Below are positions 13,301 to 21,068 of a stretch of DNA of 64,000 nt, piece after piece (position 1 is the stretch's first letter; every line of letters begins with the position of its first letter). The position numbers and the translations under genes are program-made. The stretch lies in contig DASZME010000097.1 of the NCBI GenBank assembly GCA_035551995.1, positions 6,462-70,461 on the forward strand, given 5' to 3'. The stretch comes from RYN-428 sp035551995. GTDB taxonomy: Bacteria; Planctomycetota; Phycisphaerae; Tepidisphaerales; Tepidisphaeraceae. The notes under the pieces were generated by a model. It made no database searches. It was not told the origin of the DNA and worked only from the letters and a program-made list of their open reading frames with translations.

Positions 13301-14103
13301 TCGATGCTCTTGAGGCTCGACGCCTGAATCTTATTCAGTGATTCGCCGATCTGGGCGCCGGCCTTGACCAGTTCTTCGCCGCTCTCGGCGTCGATAATCG
13401 CGGTCGCGGCGTAGTAGGTCGATTGAAGCTGGGTGACCTTGACGTTTTCCGTCGTGTAAAATTCCTTGATGATCGCTTCGTTGGTGCTGTATTTCTTGTC
13501 CAGCGCGCGGACGAAAGTGGTGGCGGGGATTTTCGACGATTGGTCGATGCGGACGGCCAGCGCGTCTTTCTTGGTGACCGAGCATTCGATCCATGAGCCG
13601 CGTTCGGGAATGACACGGAAGCCGTGGAGGGGGCGATCCCCTTCCTGAACTTCGATGAGGAAGTCCACGCCGGGCGACCGATGGAGCTGGTTTACGATAA
13701 CGCGCTCGGCGCCGTTGATGATGAATTCGCCGCCGCCGATCATGATGGGGATTTCGCCCAGGTAGATGGAATCTTCCATCACCTCGTCTTTGTCTTTGCG
13801 GACAAAGCGCACCTGAATTCGGAACGGCATGCCGAAGGTCAACCGCAGCGCCCGACATTCATCGGTCGTGTACCGCGGCTCGGCAAGCTGGTAATTCATG
13901 TACTCCAGGCGGAGGTTGCCATCGTAACTTTCGATGGGGAACACCTCGCGGAGTAAATTTTCCAATCCCTCATTTTTTCGCTTCGAGGGGTCGATATCCT
14001 TTTGAAGGAATCGGGTATAGGCATCCGTCTGGACCCGAATCAGATTTGGAATTTGCAGCGCGTCGCCACGCTTGCTGAAGTCGCGGACCTCATGCACTCG
14101 CAT
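10330..14103 (-). CDS. rpoB: DNA-directed RNA polymerase subunit beta
   Basis: Second-largest RNA polymerase subunit, 1257 residues, intact. Landmarks include the N-terminal FSKRGDALQIPNLI segment, EFIINGAERVIVNQLHRSPG, the rifampicin region (SQVVDQTNPLSQLTHERRLS, ALGPGGLNRKRAGFEVRD) and ICPIETPEGTNIGLI. It also has VGFMTFDGYNFEDAI, KMAGRHGNKGVI, GVPSRMNVGQILETHLGW, and the C-terminal PFEQKTTVGYIYMMKL and LGGKARTGGQRFGEMEVW. The resistance cluster has wild-type-like residues at the positions I can recognise (D, H, R and S of the QVVDQTN ... THERRLSALG stretch). Upstream lies a 370-bp leader and then dgkA rather than rplJ-rplL. Expected to be co-transcribed with rpoC. Confidence 0.98.
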   Translation of the reverse strand: MRVHEVRDFSKRGDALQIPNLIRVQTDAYTRFLQKDIDPSKRKNEGLENLLREVFPIESYDGNLRLEYMNYQLAEPRYTTDECRALRLTFGMPFRIQVRFVRKDKDEVMEDSIYLGEIPIMIGGGEFIINGAERVIVNQLHRSPGVDFLIEVQEGDRPLHGFRVIPERGSWIECSVTKKDALAVRIDQSSKIPATTFVRALDKKYSTNEAIIKEFYTTENVKVTQLQSTYYAATAIIDAESGEELVKAGAQIGESLNKIQASSLKSIEVITKVADPLILNTLGEDSSTSHEDALMRIYARLRPGNPPQLEKAQTLFEEKFFDENRYRLGRVGRFRINRKFDQNVPETVMTLRSEDLVNSLKYMFKLRSGEGYVDDIDHLGNRRLRTIDELAAEELRKGFLKLKRTVQERMSLKDPNELGRIAELVNSKSISSSIDFFFGRGELSQVVDQTNPLSQLTHERRLSALGPGGLNRKRAGFEVRDVHISHYGRICPIETPEGTNIGLIASLSIYADLDEYGFLITPYRVVKDGKVNGEHKYLRADEEMKSILAPPDAVEKDGHLKKGAVLARVQGDLATVPHKEIQYVDISPRQTVSVSAALIPFLEHDDANRALMGSNMQRQAVPLLRTDPPVVSTGMERPVAQNSGMLVRAERAGVVTAVDALHILIDNADEYVLRKFTGLNERTCLNQKPIVKKGQRVKKGQIIADGAATHQGELALGRNVLVGFMTFDGYNFEDAIVISQRLVKEDIFTSIHIEEYDVEIRETKLGREEFTRDIPNVSERALANLDENGVVRVGTRVGPGDILVGKIAPKSKSELTPEEKLLHAIFGRAGEDVKNDSLEMPAGEEGVVIGASRFSRRMHMTEEQKKTLKKDIETYEKEMNLKAISLFKQMVNEVNEVTGTLLVDPGTKQKVGLSENPDVLLEQVEGFSPEWIKGTKESKEQGLNTHSRFWPRVQAVLKEKVRRMEHMKRGDELPSGVLEMVKIYIATKRQLSVGDKMAGRHGNKGVIARIVPEEDMPFLEDGTPLDILLNPLGVPSRMNVGQILETHLGWAGAVLGFQTITPVFDGATEDEIFKAVEEANKAVRDRRKEKKANKTSIDSRELDAEMPWGGKIQLRDGRTGEPFEQKTTVGYIYMMKLHHLVDDKIHARATGPYSLITQQPLGGKARTGGQRFGEMEVWGLEAYGSAYVLQELLTVKSDDVEGRTKIYESMVKGTNTLEAGTPVSFDVLCNEIRGLGLNIQLEKKKGLGGEPEDEDMM

Positions 14104-14249
14104 CAGATTGTCCTTTTCCGTAAAGAAAGGAATAACCGCATCACCGTGATCAAATCTTCGGTGGCGAGGCCAACCTCAACGTAACACGTTTTTCATTCTC
14201 AACTTATCGCACAGAGTCCGGCGTCTTGGCCGGCTCAGCCGATAAAATT

Positions 14250-14273
14250 AGCCGCTTTACTCTTTAAGCGGCT
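14250..14273 (-). promoter_or_regulatory. Hairpin in the rpoB leader, possible attenuator
   Basis: Arms AGCCGCTT (14250-14257) and AAGCGGCT (14266-14273) are perfect reverse complements. On the minus strand the hairpin is followed by AATTTTATC, a weak T-rich tract, about 150 nt before the rpoB start. It could be an attenuator or a second termination site for dgkA; the sequence alone does not decide. Confidence 0.4.
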
Positions 14274-14360
14274 TGTCAAACCAGGCAATGCACTCCGCTG
14301 CCCGGAACTCGAACTATACTATCTATATTGGCGGTCCTTGCGTTGACGCCCGGCGCAATA

Positions 14361-14395
14361 GAAAAAAAGAACAACCCCCGCCCGTCGGACGGGGT
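14361..14395 (-). terminator. Intrinsic terminator downstream of dgkA
   Basis: Read on the minus strand, a GC-rich hairpin (outer arms ACCCC / GGGGT, inner CCCG / CGGG, positions 14374-14395) is followed by a T-rich tail that includes seven consecutive T (complement of 14362-14368). It lies about 80 nt after the dgkA stop, so dgkA transcription should end before rpoB. Confidence 0.7.
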
Positions 14396-14473
14396 CATCC
14401 TATTTTATCACAGAGCTTGTGCGGTACGCTTGCCAATAATCCGTGTCATAGCTTATCCATAAATCAGCGTACG

Positions 14474-14881
14474 TCAAGGGGAGATAAAAATCTTGTGTAA
14501 TAAAGGTGGCCCCAGAATCAGCAATCCTACCGCAACCGACGCAATGGAGGCGATCAGCACCATCCCCGCCGCCAAATCTTTGGCGGCCTTGGCCAGCGGG
14601 TGAATTCCGGGCGAGGCCAGATCAATCGCGCATTCGACGGCGGTGTTAAGGCCTTCAAGAATTAAAACCAGCGCAATGGTGAAAACGATGATCGCCCATT
14701 CAACCCGGCTGATGCGCAGCCAGCCACCCAGGGCGCAAGCCAACGCGCCGATCAACACTTCGATCCGCGCGTTCCTCTGTGTCCGCAGCAGATACCACAC
14801 GCCGGCAAAGGCGAAGTAAAACGAGCGTGCAATTTTGAACATCAGCCTGTTCGGCGGGCGATCCAGCGAGGTGATGGACAT
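14474..14881 (-). CDS. dgkA: Diacylglycerol/undecaprenol kinase family protein
   Basis: A 135-residue integral membrane protein with three predicted transmembrane helices, the size and layout of the small prokaryotic diacylglycerol kinase family. Key family elements are SFYFAFAGVWYLLRTQRNAR with the conserved N-A-R-I-E sequence following, the central ALVLILEGLNTAVECAIDL holding the catalytic glutamate and E-x-x-N-T-A-x-E pattern, and AKAAKDLAAGMVLIASI at the third helix. The enzyme phosphorylates diacylglycerol or undecaprenol at the inner membrane, recycling lipids for phospholipid or cell-wall carrier pools. A terminator follows it, so it is transcriptionally separate from rpoB. Confidence 0.92.
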   Translation of the reverse strand: MSITSLDRPPNRLMFKIARSFYFAFAGVWYLLRTQRNARIEVLIGALACALGGWLRISRVEWAIIVFTIALVLILEGLNTAVECAIDLASPGIHPLAKAAKDLAAGMVLIASIASVAVGLLILGPPLLHKIFISP

Positions 14882-14914
14882 AGGACAATAAGGATCATCG
14901 GTTTTTGCTCGCCG

Positions 14915-15106
14915 TCAATGGCAACGCCGAGTTGGGCAAGGGCGCCTGAATCGAAGAACCGGCGATGCACGATCCGCAGTTAGTAAACCCAGCTTGGCGA
15001 CGGTCCAGCCGAGGCGCTTGGCGAATTCGCGTTACGACACGCCAGCCGGCGCCGGGAACTCCTCACGGAGCATTTTGTCTGGATGAATGGGATTGGGGGC
15101 ATGCAT
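14915..15106 (-). pseudogene. HigA-like antitoxin remnant with in-frame stop
   Basis: From the ATG at 15106 the minus strand reads MHAPNPIHPDKMLREEF and PAPAGVS, then TAA at codon 25, then continues in the same frame as REFAKRLGWTVAKLG. This is the N-terminal half of a HigA-type (XRE helix-turn-helix) addiction-module antitoxin, whose family signature is IHPGE-L-EEFL-P-G-S-LA. After AKLG the pattern degrades and the C-terminal half is missing. No HigB-like toxin frame is visible next to it. A dead remnant of a toxin-antitoxin pair is the likely explanation. It lies within the 234-bp gap between dgkA and the MBL-fold hydrolase. Confidence 0.65.
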
Positions 15107-15115
15107 AAATAAACC

Positions 15116-16099
15116 TCAGTGATAATCGATTTTCTGCACATCGTACGCGCCATTTCGCCAGCGGAAATAATGCGGCTCGGCGACCCATAACTCCCCCGCC
15201 TCACGAATCACCACGCGGTTGCAATCGCGACCCGCCGCCGCCAGCATTCTGCGGATCGGCTCATCCATCGGTTCGTGGCTGAGCCGAAACGTCCCGTGAT
15301 GGATCGGCAATATCGATGTGGCCTGGCAATGGCCCGCCATCGCCCATGCCTGTTCCGGCGTCGCATGGGCGGCGACATAAGGGTCGTACGCGCCGATGCC
15401 GAGGATCGCAAGATCGACTTTCCCGATTTTTCGCAGCTCGTCATGATAAGCGGTATCACCGCCGTAAAGCACGCGACGATCGCCCGCTTCGATCAGGTAG
15501 GAATTAAATCCCCGGTGGCGATCATGAAACGTCCTGGCGCCCCAATGGACGGAAGGCAACGCGATCAGGCGCACGTCGGGACGGAACTGAAGTTTGTCGT
15601 CCCAATTCAATTCGGTCACTTTGCGGTAGCCGATGTCATATATGAGATCGCTTGTTCCGCGAGCCGTCACCACGGGGATTTTTTTGGGCAGGCGGGCGAG
15701 GGTCGGCCGATCCAGATGATCGAAATGGGCGTGGGAGATCAAAATCAGATCGATCTCGGGAAGCTCGGCGATCGAGAGGGCCGGGGCCATCGTTCGTTTG
15801 GGACCTGCCGTCATCAGTCCCATACCGACGCCGACCCGGCTGGAAAAGACAGGGTCGGTGAGAATGGTGATGCCGCCGATTCGCAAAAGAACCGTGGCAT
15901 GGCCGATCCAGGTCGCGGCCAATTCATAACTGGACCAATGGCTCATATCCGGCTTATGCCGGGCCGGCGCCGGGGGATTGATCTGATCGAGCACCGCCAA
16001 TCGTCCGCGGCTTCGTCCAAGACGATCCGCGACTTTCAAGGTCATGGGCCGATGCTTTGCCCAGTCCGCTATCTGTTTCCAACTCAATTCCGATTCCAC
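15116..16099 (-). CDS. MBL-fold metal-dependent hydrolase (NAPE-PLD/UlaG-like)
   Basis: A 327-residue metallo-beta-lactamase-fold protein. The metal motif HAHFDH is at residues 123-128, followed by H185 (LPSVHWGAR), D215 (YGGDTAYHDE) and H268 (LPIHHGTF), the full set for a di-metal site. The arrangement (ATWIGHATVLLRIGG before the metal motif, ILTDPVFSSR, HWGARTFHDRHRGFNSYLI) matches the NAPE-PLD-like/UlaG-like branch, which includes phosphodiesterases and lactonases. The substrate cannot be told from sequence; phospholipid-related or cyclic phosphodiester substrates are the family's known range. No signal peptide, so probably cytoplasmic. It stands alone on the minus strand. Confidence 0.85.
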   Translation of the reverse strand: MESELSWKQIADWAKHRPMTLKVADRLGRSRGRLAVLDQINPPAPARHKPDMSHWSSYELAATWIGHATVLLRIGGITILTDPVFSSRVGVGMGLMTAGPKRTMAPALSIAELPEIDLILISHAHFDHLDRPTLARLPKKIPVVTARGTSDLIYDIGYRKVTELNWDDKLQFRPDVRLIALPSVHWGARTFHDRHRGFNSYLIEAGDRRVLYGGDTAYHDELRKIGKVDLAILGIGAYDPYVAAHATPEQAWAMAGHCQATSILPIHHGTFRLSHEPMDEPIRRMLAAAGRDCNRVVIREAGELWVAEPHYFRWRNGAYDVQKIDYH

Positions 16100-16167
16100 C
16101 TCTCTGTATAGAAGCGGAACATCATAGGCGACCCACGCGCGAATTGTTCAGGAGGCGAGCGAACACC

Positions 16168-16260
16168 TGGAGCAATTTCCAGGTTGCTGGCGTTCCGCGT
16201 TTAGCGGCCCCCGCTAGCGGGGCGTTTTTCGCCACGCAAGGTCGCTTCACCAACATGAGG
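16168..16260. repeat. Dispersed palindromic repeat, family A, copy 1
   Basis: The segment starts GGAGCAATTTCCAGGTTGCT, passes through a hairpin core (CCCCGCTAGCGGGG, a perfect 14-nt palindrome) and ends AAGGTCGCTTCACCAACATG. Closely similar sequence occurs in reverse orientation at 52686-52740, and more distant relatives at 48390-48480 and 52617-52675. It fills the gap between the MBL hydrolase and the DUF1552 gene. Confidence 0.7.
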
Positions 16261-16305
16261 AATGTTCTAAGTCGGCATATATTCTTCTGTGATGCGCGCG
16301 GAAAA

Positions 16306-17655
16306 CTAAATAAGCTCCTTGACGACGCCTTTCGACACGCCGCCCTGGAAGTTGTCCGGCAATGGCATGCCGACCCGGTCCACGACGGTTTGCCAGACGT
16401 TGGCCACGGGCACGTCCTTCTGCGGGAGATGGCCCTGGTGTTTCACGCCCAGCGCCGAGCCGCCGCAGAGAATCAGGGGGAGTTGTTTTTGAGAATGGGC
16501 ATTGGTGCCGCCGTTGGTGGTGGCCCAGGCGGCGATTGTGTTGTCGAGCAGGGTGCCATGACCTTCTTTTACGCTCTTGAGCTTGCCGAGGAAGTAGGCC
16601 CATTCCGACAGATAAAGCACGTCGAGTTGCCGCCACATGGCGAGCTTGGCTTCCTCTTCATCGTGATGGGTGATCGAGTGAAGATCCCACTTGCTTTTCG
16701 TGAGGTAGGTATAGCACTTGGCCTCGTCCCCTTCAGAGCGGGGAATATGGCTGACGACGCGCGTGCTGTCGGTTTGGAAAGCCAGCGCGATCATGTCGAA
16801 CATCAGGCGGGTGTATTCCGAGTAGCCGCGACCGTCGCCGGCGATGCGATCGCGCGGCGAGCCTTGGCCGAAGTCGGGTCGGTCCACTTTCGGCTTGGGC
16901 CGATCGATCCATTCGCCTTCGACCTTGATGCGTTCCTCCAGATCGCGGATCGAGGTGAAATACTGGTCGAGCCGTTCGCGATCGGCGGCGCCGACGCGGC
17001 GTTGAAGAGCGGCGGCCTGTTGCTTGATCGAATCCAGCAGGCTGGCGCGCCGCGCCATCGCTTGTTTGGCCGTCGCGAGTGTTTTATTGTCTTCGTTGCC
17101 GAAGAGTTTCTCGAAGAGCACTTCGGGCCGATTCTCCGGCGTGATGGGCGTATGGTTTTTGCTCCACGAAAGCGTGGACGGAAACGGCCCGCCGAAGCCG
17201 GTCTCGCGCACGGTGCCGAGCACGAGCGAGGGGAATCGCGTTTTGGCGCCGTGATAGGCGGCAAGCTGCTGATCGACCGACGTGAGCGTCTTGGCGTTGC
17301 GCACGGTGTTGACCCCCGTGAGCAGACAGCTGCACGAGCCATGGCCGCCGGTGAAGGACGTCAGGTCGGTCAGCACGGTGCAATCGTCCTTGAACGGCGC
17401 AAGCGGCCGCAGCGATGACGAGAGCGTGTAGTTCTTGCCGGTATCGGTCGGCGTGAAGGAGCGAATTTCCACGCCCAGACCCCAATAGGTGAACATCGTG
17501 CGGCGTGGGATTTCGCTGGCCGCCATCGAGCCGGCGGTGGTGATGTCCTTGGCGTTGGCGCTCATCGCTTCGAGCCATGGCAGCGCGAGCGTTACGCCAA
17601 GGCCTTTCAGAAATGTTCGCCGCGGAAGACGCCAGCCGTGAGTGTTGATGTTCAT
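16306..17655 (-). CDS. DUF1552 domain protein, Tat-exported
   Basis: A 449-residue protein of the DUF1552 family, which is characteristic of planctomycetes and some myxobacteria and acidobacteria. The N-terminus has a twin-arginine signal (RRTFLKGLG, residues 12-20) followed by a hydrophobic stretch, so export in folded form is expected. Family segments visible are FTYWGLGVEIRSFTP, FTGGHGSCSCLLTG, SLDQQ-like SVDQQLAAYHG, GYSEYTRLMFDMIALAFQ, HSITHHDEEEAKLAMW and NTIAAWATTNGGTNAH. The biochemical function is unknown. It follows the DUF1592 cytochrome gene after a 30-bp gap on the same strand; such pairs recur in planctomycete genomes, which suggests one complex or pathway. Confidence 0.9.
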   Translation of the reverse strand: MNINTHGWRLPRRTFLKGLGVTLALPWLEAMSANAKDITTAGSMAASEIPRRTMFTYWGLGVEIRSFTPTDTGKNYTLSSSLRPLAPFKDDCTVLTDLTSFTGGHGSCSCLLTGVNTVRNAKTLTSVDQQLAAYHGAKTRFPSLVLGTVRETGFGGPFPSTLSWSKNHTPITPENRPEVLFEKLFGNEDNKTLATAKQAMARRASLLDSIKQQAAALQRRVGAADRERLDQYFTSIRDLEERIKVEGEWIDRPKPKVDRPDFGQGSPRDRIAGDGRGYSEYTRLMFDMIALAFQTDSTRVVSHIPRSEGDEAKCYTYLTKSKWDLHSITHHDEEEAKLAMWRQLDVLYLSEWAYFLGKLKSVKEGHGTLLDNTIAAWATTNGGTNAHSQKQLPLILCGGSALGVKHQGHLPQKDVPVANVWQTVVDRVGMPLPDNFQGGVSKGVVKELI

Positions 17656-17685
17656 GATAGAGAATGTTCCTAAAGTCGTTCCGCG

Positions 17686-20406
17686 CTACCTCGTTTGAAA
17701 ATAATCGCTTGCCACGGTGGCCTGAATGATGTCCTGCAAATGAGAGTCATTCCTGGCCGCCTGCGCCACGATGTCATCGACGGTAAGATGATCCCCATAG
17801 TTGATGGCGCGGCCCAGCGCGTAACAGAGTAGTTTTTCGGTAAACGCCTTGATGAACGCCTGCTTCTGGGCCAGGAGCGCCGCTTTGAATTCCTGCACGC
17901 TTTTGAATTCAGTCCCGTCGGGCAGATTGCCGCTGACGTCCAGCGCCGGCGAATTTTTATCGCCGCGCATTCCTTCGCCGTTCTGGCGATCGCGCCACAT
18001 GCCGGTCGCGTCATAGTTTTCCAACGCCATTCCGAAGGGATCGACGCGAGCATGGCAACTGGCGCAGCTTGCCGAACTGCGATGCTGCTCGAGCCGGGCG
18101 CGAACGCTGAGTTTCTTGTCCTTGATGACAGGCAGATCGCCGACATTGGGCGGCGGCGGAGGCACGGGCTGATTCCACAAAGTGTCGAGCACCCACGCGG
18201 CCCGGCGAACCGGAAGCGTTCGCGTGCCGTCGGCCAGGTAGGTCAGAATCCCCGACATTCCCAGCACGCCGCCGCGACGACCGTCGCCGGGAGCGGGCAC
18301 GCGCCGGAACTGGTCTCCCTGCACGCCGTCAATTCCGTAATGCGTCGCCAGCCGCTCATTCACGACCAGGAAATCGCTGTCGAGGAAACTGGCGACGGGC
18401 AGATCCTGTTTCAAAACCTCGTTGAAGAACTCCAACGGCTCGCGCTTTGAGCTGTCGCGCAGCGCATCGTCATAGAACTTGTAAAAATCACGATTCGGCG
18501 GATTGCCGTTGTCAAAGTTGCGGACGCCAAGCCACTGTCCGGCAAAATTGCGGACAAACTCCCATCCCTTTGGATCGGCGATCATCCGCTTCACCTGCGC
18601 CCGCAGGACCAGCGGATCTTGCAGCTTGTCCTGCGCCGCCAGGCGATACAACTCATCGTCGGGCGCGCTGTTCCACAGGAAGTACGAAAGCCGACTGGCG
18701 AATTGCCACCCGTCGAGCCGTTGCGGGCCGGGCTGTTGCTTTGACGAAACCGGCGCGGGATTTCCCTCACTGCCGACGTACAAAAACGTCGGCGAGCAGA
18801 GGACGTTTTTCAACCCCTCGCGTACGGCGAGTTTAAAAGATAAGTTGCCGTCGGCCTTGGCCGCCAGCGTCCATTTCACGACCCGGTCCAATTCGTCCGT
18901 GGTCACCGGCCGGCGATACGCCTTGGGCAGAAACCTGGCGAATATCTCGCGGAGATACGCGTCGTCTTCGCGATCTTCGCCGGCGAAAAATAATGTCGTG
19001 CGGCCCTTTGGCGGCCATTCCACCAATGGCCCTTCCCATTGCATCTTGCCCAACCACAACCGAGGCCGCTTGGCGATGTCGAGTTTCGGATTGTAAATCC
19101 AGTACGTCCCATCGAAGCTCTTGCGGTTCTCGTCCGCCGCCGCGATCGCTTCCTTGGATTTGATCCGCAGCTTGGCGATTTCCGCTTCGGATTTTTTCTC
19201 GCGGATGGCTCGATCGATATCGCCGGCGACGATCACCTGATGCCACTGCACGTCCCAATATCCCGGATTGGTAATAACTGCTTCTTTTCTCTCGCCGAAG
19301 TTCCAGCTGATTGACCACGATCGGCGCATGCCCTGAGGACCCGATTGGAGGTACATAAGAAACTCGTATTCCTTTGGGGAATCGAGCGGCGCGTCGATCA
19401 CCGCGCTTTTGATGACCTCCACGGGGCTTCCCTCGCCGAACTTGATGGTGAGGCGAACGTCCTTCTGCGTTTCCATGCCCTGGCCGGCAAAGGCGCCGGC
19501 CTTGATCCGAAATTTGTACCAGCCGTCCCGCGTGACGCCTTTATTGCCCCAGTCATAGTTGTAAAATCTGCAACCGGCGAGGTATTCGATGCCGCCGTTT
19601 TTGATCGTCCAATCAAACGGTCCGTGCGGCACATACCGTCTTTCCTTCGAGTTCCACTGTTGAAAGCCCGAGACCGGAATCATGCTGAGCGGCTCTTTCA
19701 GATTTGCGACAAATTCCGGCGTGGGGTTGTCTTCCATCACTTTGCCGGTCGCATCCCTGTAGGCGACGTTGATTCCGTGAACGTATTTTTCCTTTGTGCC
19801 GTCCCAGGTGAGCTGTTGCAGTTTCGGCTTTTCGTTGAGAACCGCCTCGTCCAGCACCAGATCGGCCACGGCCATGTACTGATCGAGTTGCCCTTCGTCC
19901 ATGAACAGGCTTGCCGCTCCGCGGTCAAACCCGCCGACCTTTCCGTCGGCGGGGAGTTCCTTTTCGACGCGCCGCGCGAAGTTTTCGTCGAGGGAAAAGA
20001 TGTCGCGCACGGTGTTGGCATATTCGGCGCGGTTGAGCCGCCGCATCGGCGAGCGCCCGCCGGCCTTCAGCGCCGCCAATTCCGTCTCGTGCAATTTTCC
20101 CGCAACCCACGATGTGACGACAGACGCCTCTTTGGCGTCAGGCCGCGGCTTGGTTTTCGGCGGCATCTGGCCGGAGCTGATCTTGTCCATCACCGCTTTC
20201 CACTGATCGGCGGCGTTTCCGGCCGTGAAATCGTCGGTGAGCAGATCGATGCGGAACCCCGCCCGCGCTGAGTCGGCGTCATGGCAGTCATAACAATGTG
20301 ACTGGATGAATTCCCCTGTATGTTTCGGCAATCCACCGGCATTCGCCGACGCCATTGGAATGAAAACGAGGCTGCTTGCGAAAATGCGAAGTTTTCTGGG
20401 GATCAC
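17686..20406 (-). CDS. Planctomycete-type cytochrome with DUF1587/1592/1588/1585 domains
   Basis: A 906-residue secreted protein. A signal peptide (residues 1-24) precedes an N-terminal haem-binding site (CYDCHD, C38-C41-H42) of the cytochrome c planctomycete type, then DUF1587 (RRLNRAEYANTVRDIF), a long middle region, DUF1595/1592 (FARFLPKAYRRPVTTDELDR and RLSYFLWNSAPDDELYRLAA), DUF1588 and DUF1585. A second CxxCH (CASCHARVDPFG, C781-C784-H785) lies at the start of the last third. The order of domains is standard for the family, whose members are thought to be periplasmic redox or polymer-degrading enzymes, without proven activity. Pairs with the DUF1552 gene directly downstream. Confidence 0.93.
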   Translation of the reverse strand: MIPRKLRIFASSLVFIPMASANAGGLPKHTGEFIQSHCYDCHDADSARAGFRIDLLTDDFTAGNAADQWKAVMDKISSGQMPPKTKPRPDAKEASVVTSWVAGKLHETELAALKAGGRSPMRRLNRAEYANTVRDIFSLDENFARRVEKELPADGKVGGFDRGAASLFMDEGQLDQYMAVADLVLDEAVLNEKPKLQQLTWDGTKEKYVHGINVAYRDATGKVMEDNPTPEFVANLKEPLSMIPVSGFQQWNSKERRYVPHGPFDWTIKNGGIEYLAGCRFYNYDWGNKGVTRDGWYKFRIKAGAFAGQGMETQKDVRLTIKFGEGSPVEVIKSAVIDAPLDSPKEYEFLMYLQSGPQGMRRSWSISWNFGERKEAVITNPGYWDVQWHQVIVAGDIDRAIREKKSEAEIAKLRIKSKEAIAAADENRKSFDGTYWIYNPKLDIAKRPRLWLGKMQWEGPLVEWPPKGRTTLFFAGEDREDDAYLREIFARFLPKAYRRPVTTDELDRVVKWTLAAKADGNLSFKLAVREGLKNVLCSPTFLYVGSEGNPAPVSSKQQPGPQRLDGWQFASRLSYFLWNSAPDDELYRLAAQDKLQDPLVLRAQVKRMIADPKGWEFVRNFAGQWLGVRNFDNGNPPNRDFYKFYDDALRDSSKREPLEFFNEVLKQDLPVASFLDSDFLVVNERLATHYGIDGVQGDQFRRVPAPGDGRRGGVLGMSGILTYLADGTRTLPVRRAAWVLDTLWNQPVPPPPPNVGDLPVIKDKKLSVRARLEQHRSSASCASCHARVDPFGMALENYDATGMWRDRQNGEGMRGDKNSPALDVSGNLPDGTEFKSVQEFKAALLAQKQAFIKAFTEKLLCYALGRAINYGDHLTVDDIVAQAARNDSHLQDIIQATVASDYFQTR

Positions 20407-20592
20407 GTTACGTTGTAGTCTCCAACGCCATGGGTGTTTATCCGCGACTCGGCCCCATTTTATATTGTTGGCTTTTCAATAGAATTAAACCACGCTGGCC
20501 CGCCCGCGATTTGCGCGACGCCGGCGCGGTGGGTCTGATACAGGTCGCGGGGCGGGCTTTGTAGAGGTCGCGAAATAGTCGACGGGCAGCTT

Positions 20593-21006
20593 ATGGACGA
20601 TTCCAAAGATGAAACTCAGCCGTCCCCCGGCTCACCGCCTCCCGATGCGATAAGTCCGCCGTCAACCGCGTCAGGGGCGCCTCCCGGACCGTTAGGTTAT
20701 GAATCTCCGCGCGATCGGATCGAGCCGACGGGCGACAGAACGACTTGCCGGGCAGTCTTCATCATCACATTTATCACAGGATACTTCACCATGTTTTTCG
20801 TCGTTGGCGCATTTGCAAACCGATTCGAAAAAGCCCTCACCCTGGGCTGCATCGGCGGCCTTTTGGCCTTGACGTCCCTCCTGCTGGTGAAGATTACCGC
20901 GCGGCCGGTGGGTTGGTCGCCGCCGGCGCGGTGGGCCGCGGCCGGCCTATTGACCGGCGTGGGCGTTGCGCTTCTCTTGGGCGGAATTTGTTTTACGTTG
21001 CCGTAG
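20593..21006 (+). CDS. Hypothetical membrane protein with proline-rich N-terminus
   Basis: A 137-residue protein I do not recognise. Residues 1-50 are hydrophilic and rich in Pro, Ser and Asp. Residues about 53-75, 82-100 and 111-133 are hydrophobic and would make three transmembrane helices, with the loop motif FANRFEK between the first two. It is transcribed with hldE, whose chosen start lies 62 bp beyond its stop. Homologues are likely to be lineage-limited; no role can be inferred beyond membrane location. Start ATG at 20593 is the first in frame. Confidence 0.6.
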   Translation: MDDSKDETQPSPGSPPPDAISPPSTASGAPPGPLGYESPRDRIEPTGDRTTCRAVFIITFITGYFTMFFVVGAFANRFEKALTLGCIGGLLALTSLLLVKITARPVGWSPPARWAAAGLLTGVGVALLLGGICFTLP

Positions 21007-21068
21007 CTCCGTGAAATGATTCATTGGACTTATTTCCGTCTTCTCCGCCGATCAATACAATTCGAGTC

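Larger units (their letters stand above)
14104..14473. other. Intergenic leader between dgkA and rpoB
   Basis: No protein-coding gene is supported in this 370-bp stretch. It holds the dgkA terminator (14361-14395) and a second hairpin (14250-14273). The promoter for rpoB must lie between 14104 and 14360 on the minus strand. An AT-rich block around 14308-14330 contains TATAGT and TATAGA-like hexamers on the minus strand, but I find no convincing -35 partner, so no promoter is called. Confidence 0.5.

Noticed and set aside
16057..17418. A 453-codon plus-strand frame across the DUF1552 gene
   Set aside because: Antisense to a confidently identified gene with a Tat signal and conserved motifs.
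19345..20271. A 308-codon plus-strand frame
   Set aside because: Antisense to the planctomycete cytochrome gene, with shadow-type composition.
20502..20558. GC-rich inverted segments GCCCGCCCGCGA and TCGCGGGGCGGGC upstream of the gene at 20593
   Set aside because: Arms are imperfect and the loop is long; in such GC-rich DNA this may be chance, and there is no T-run.
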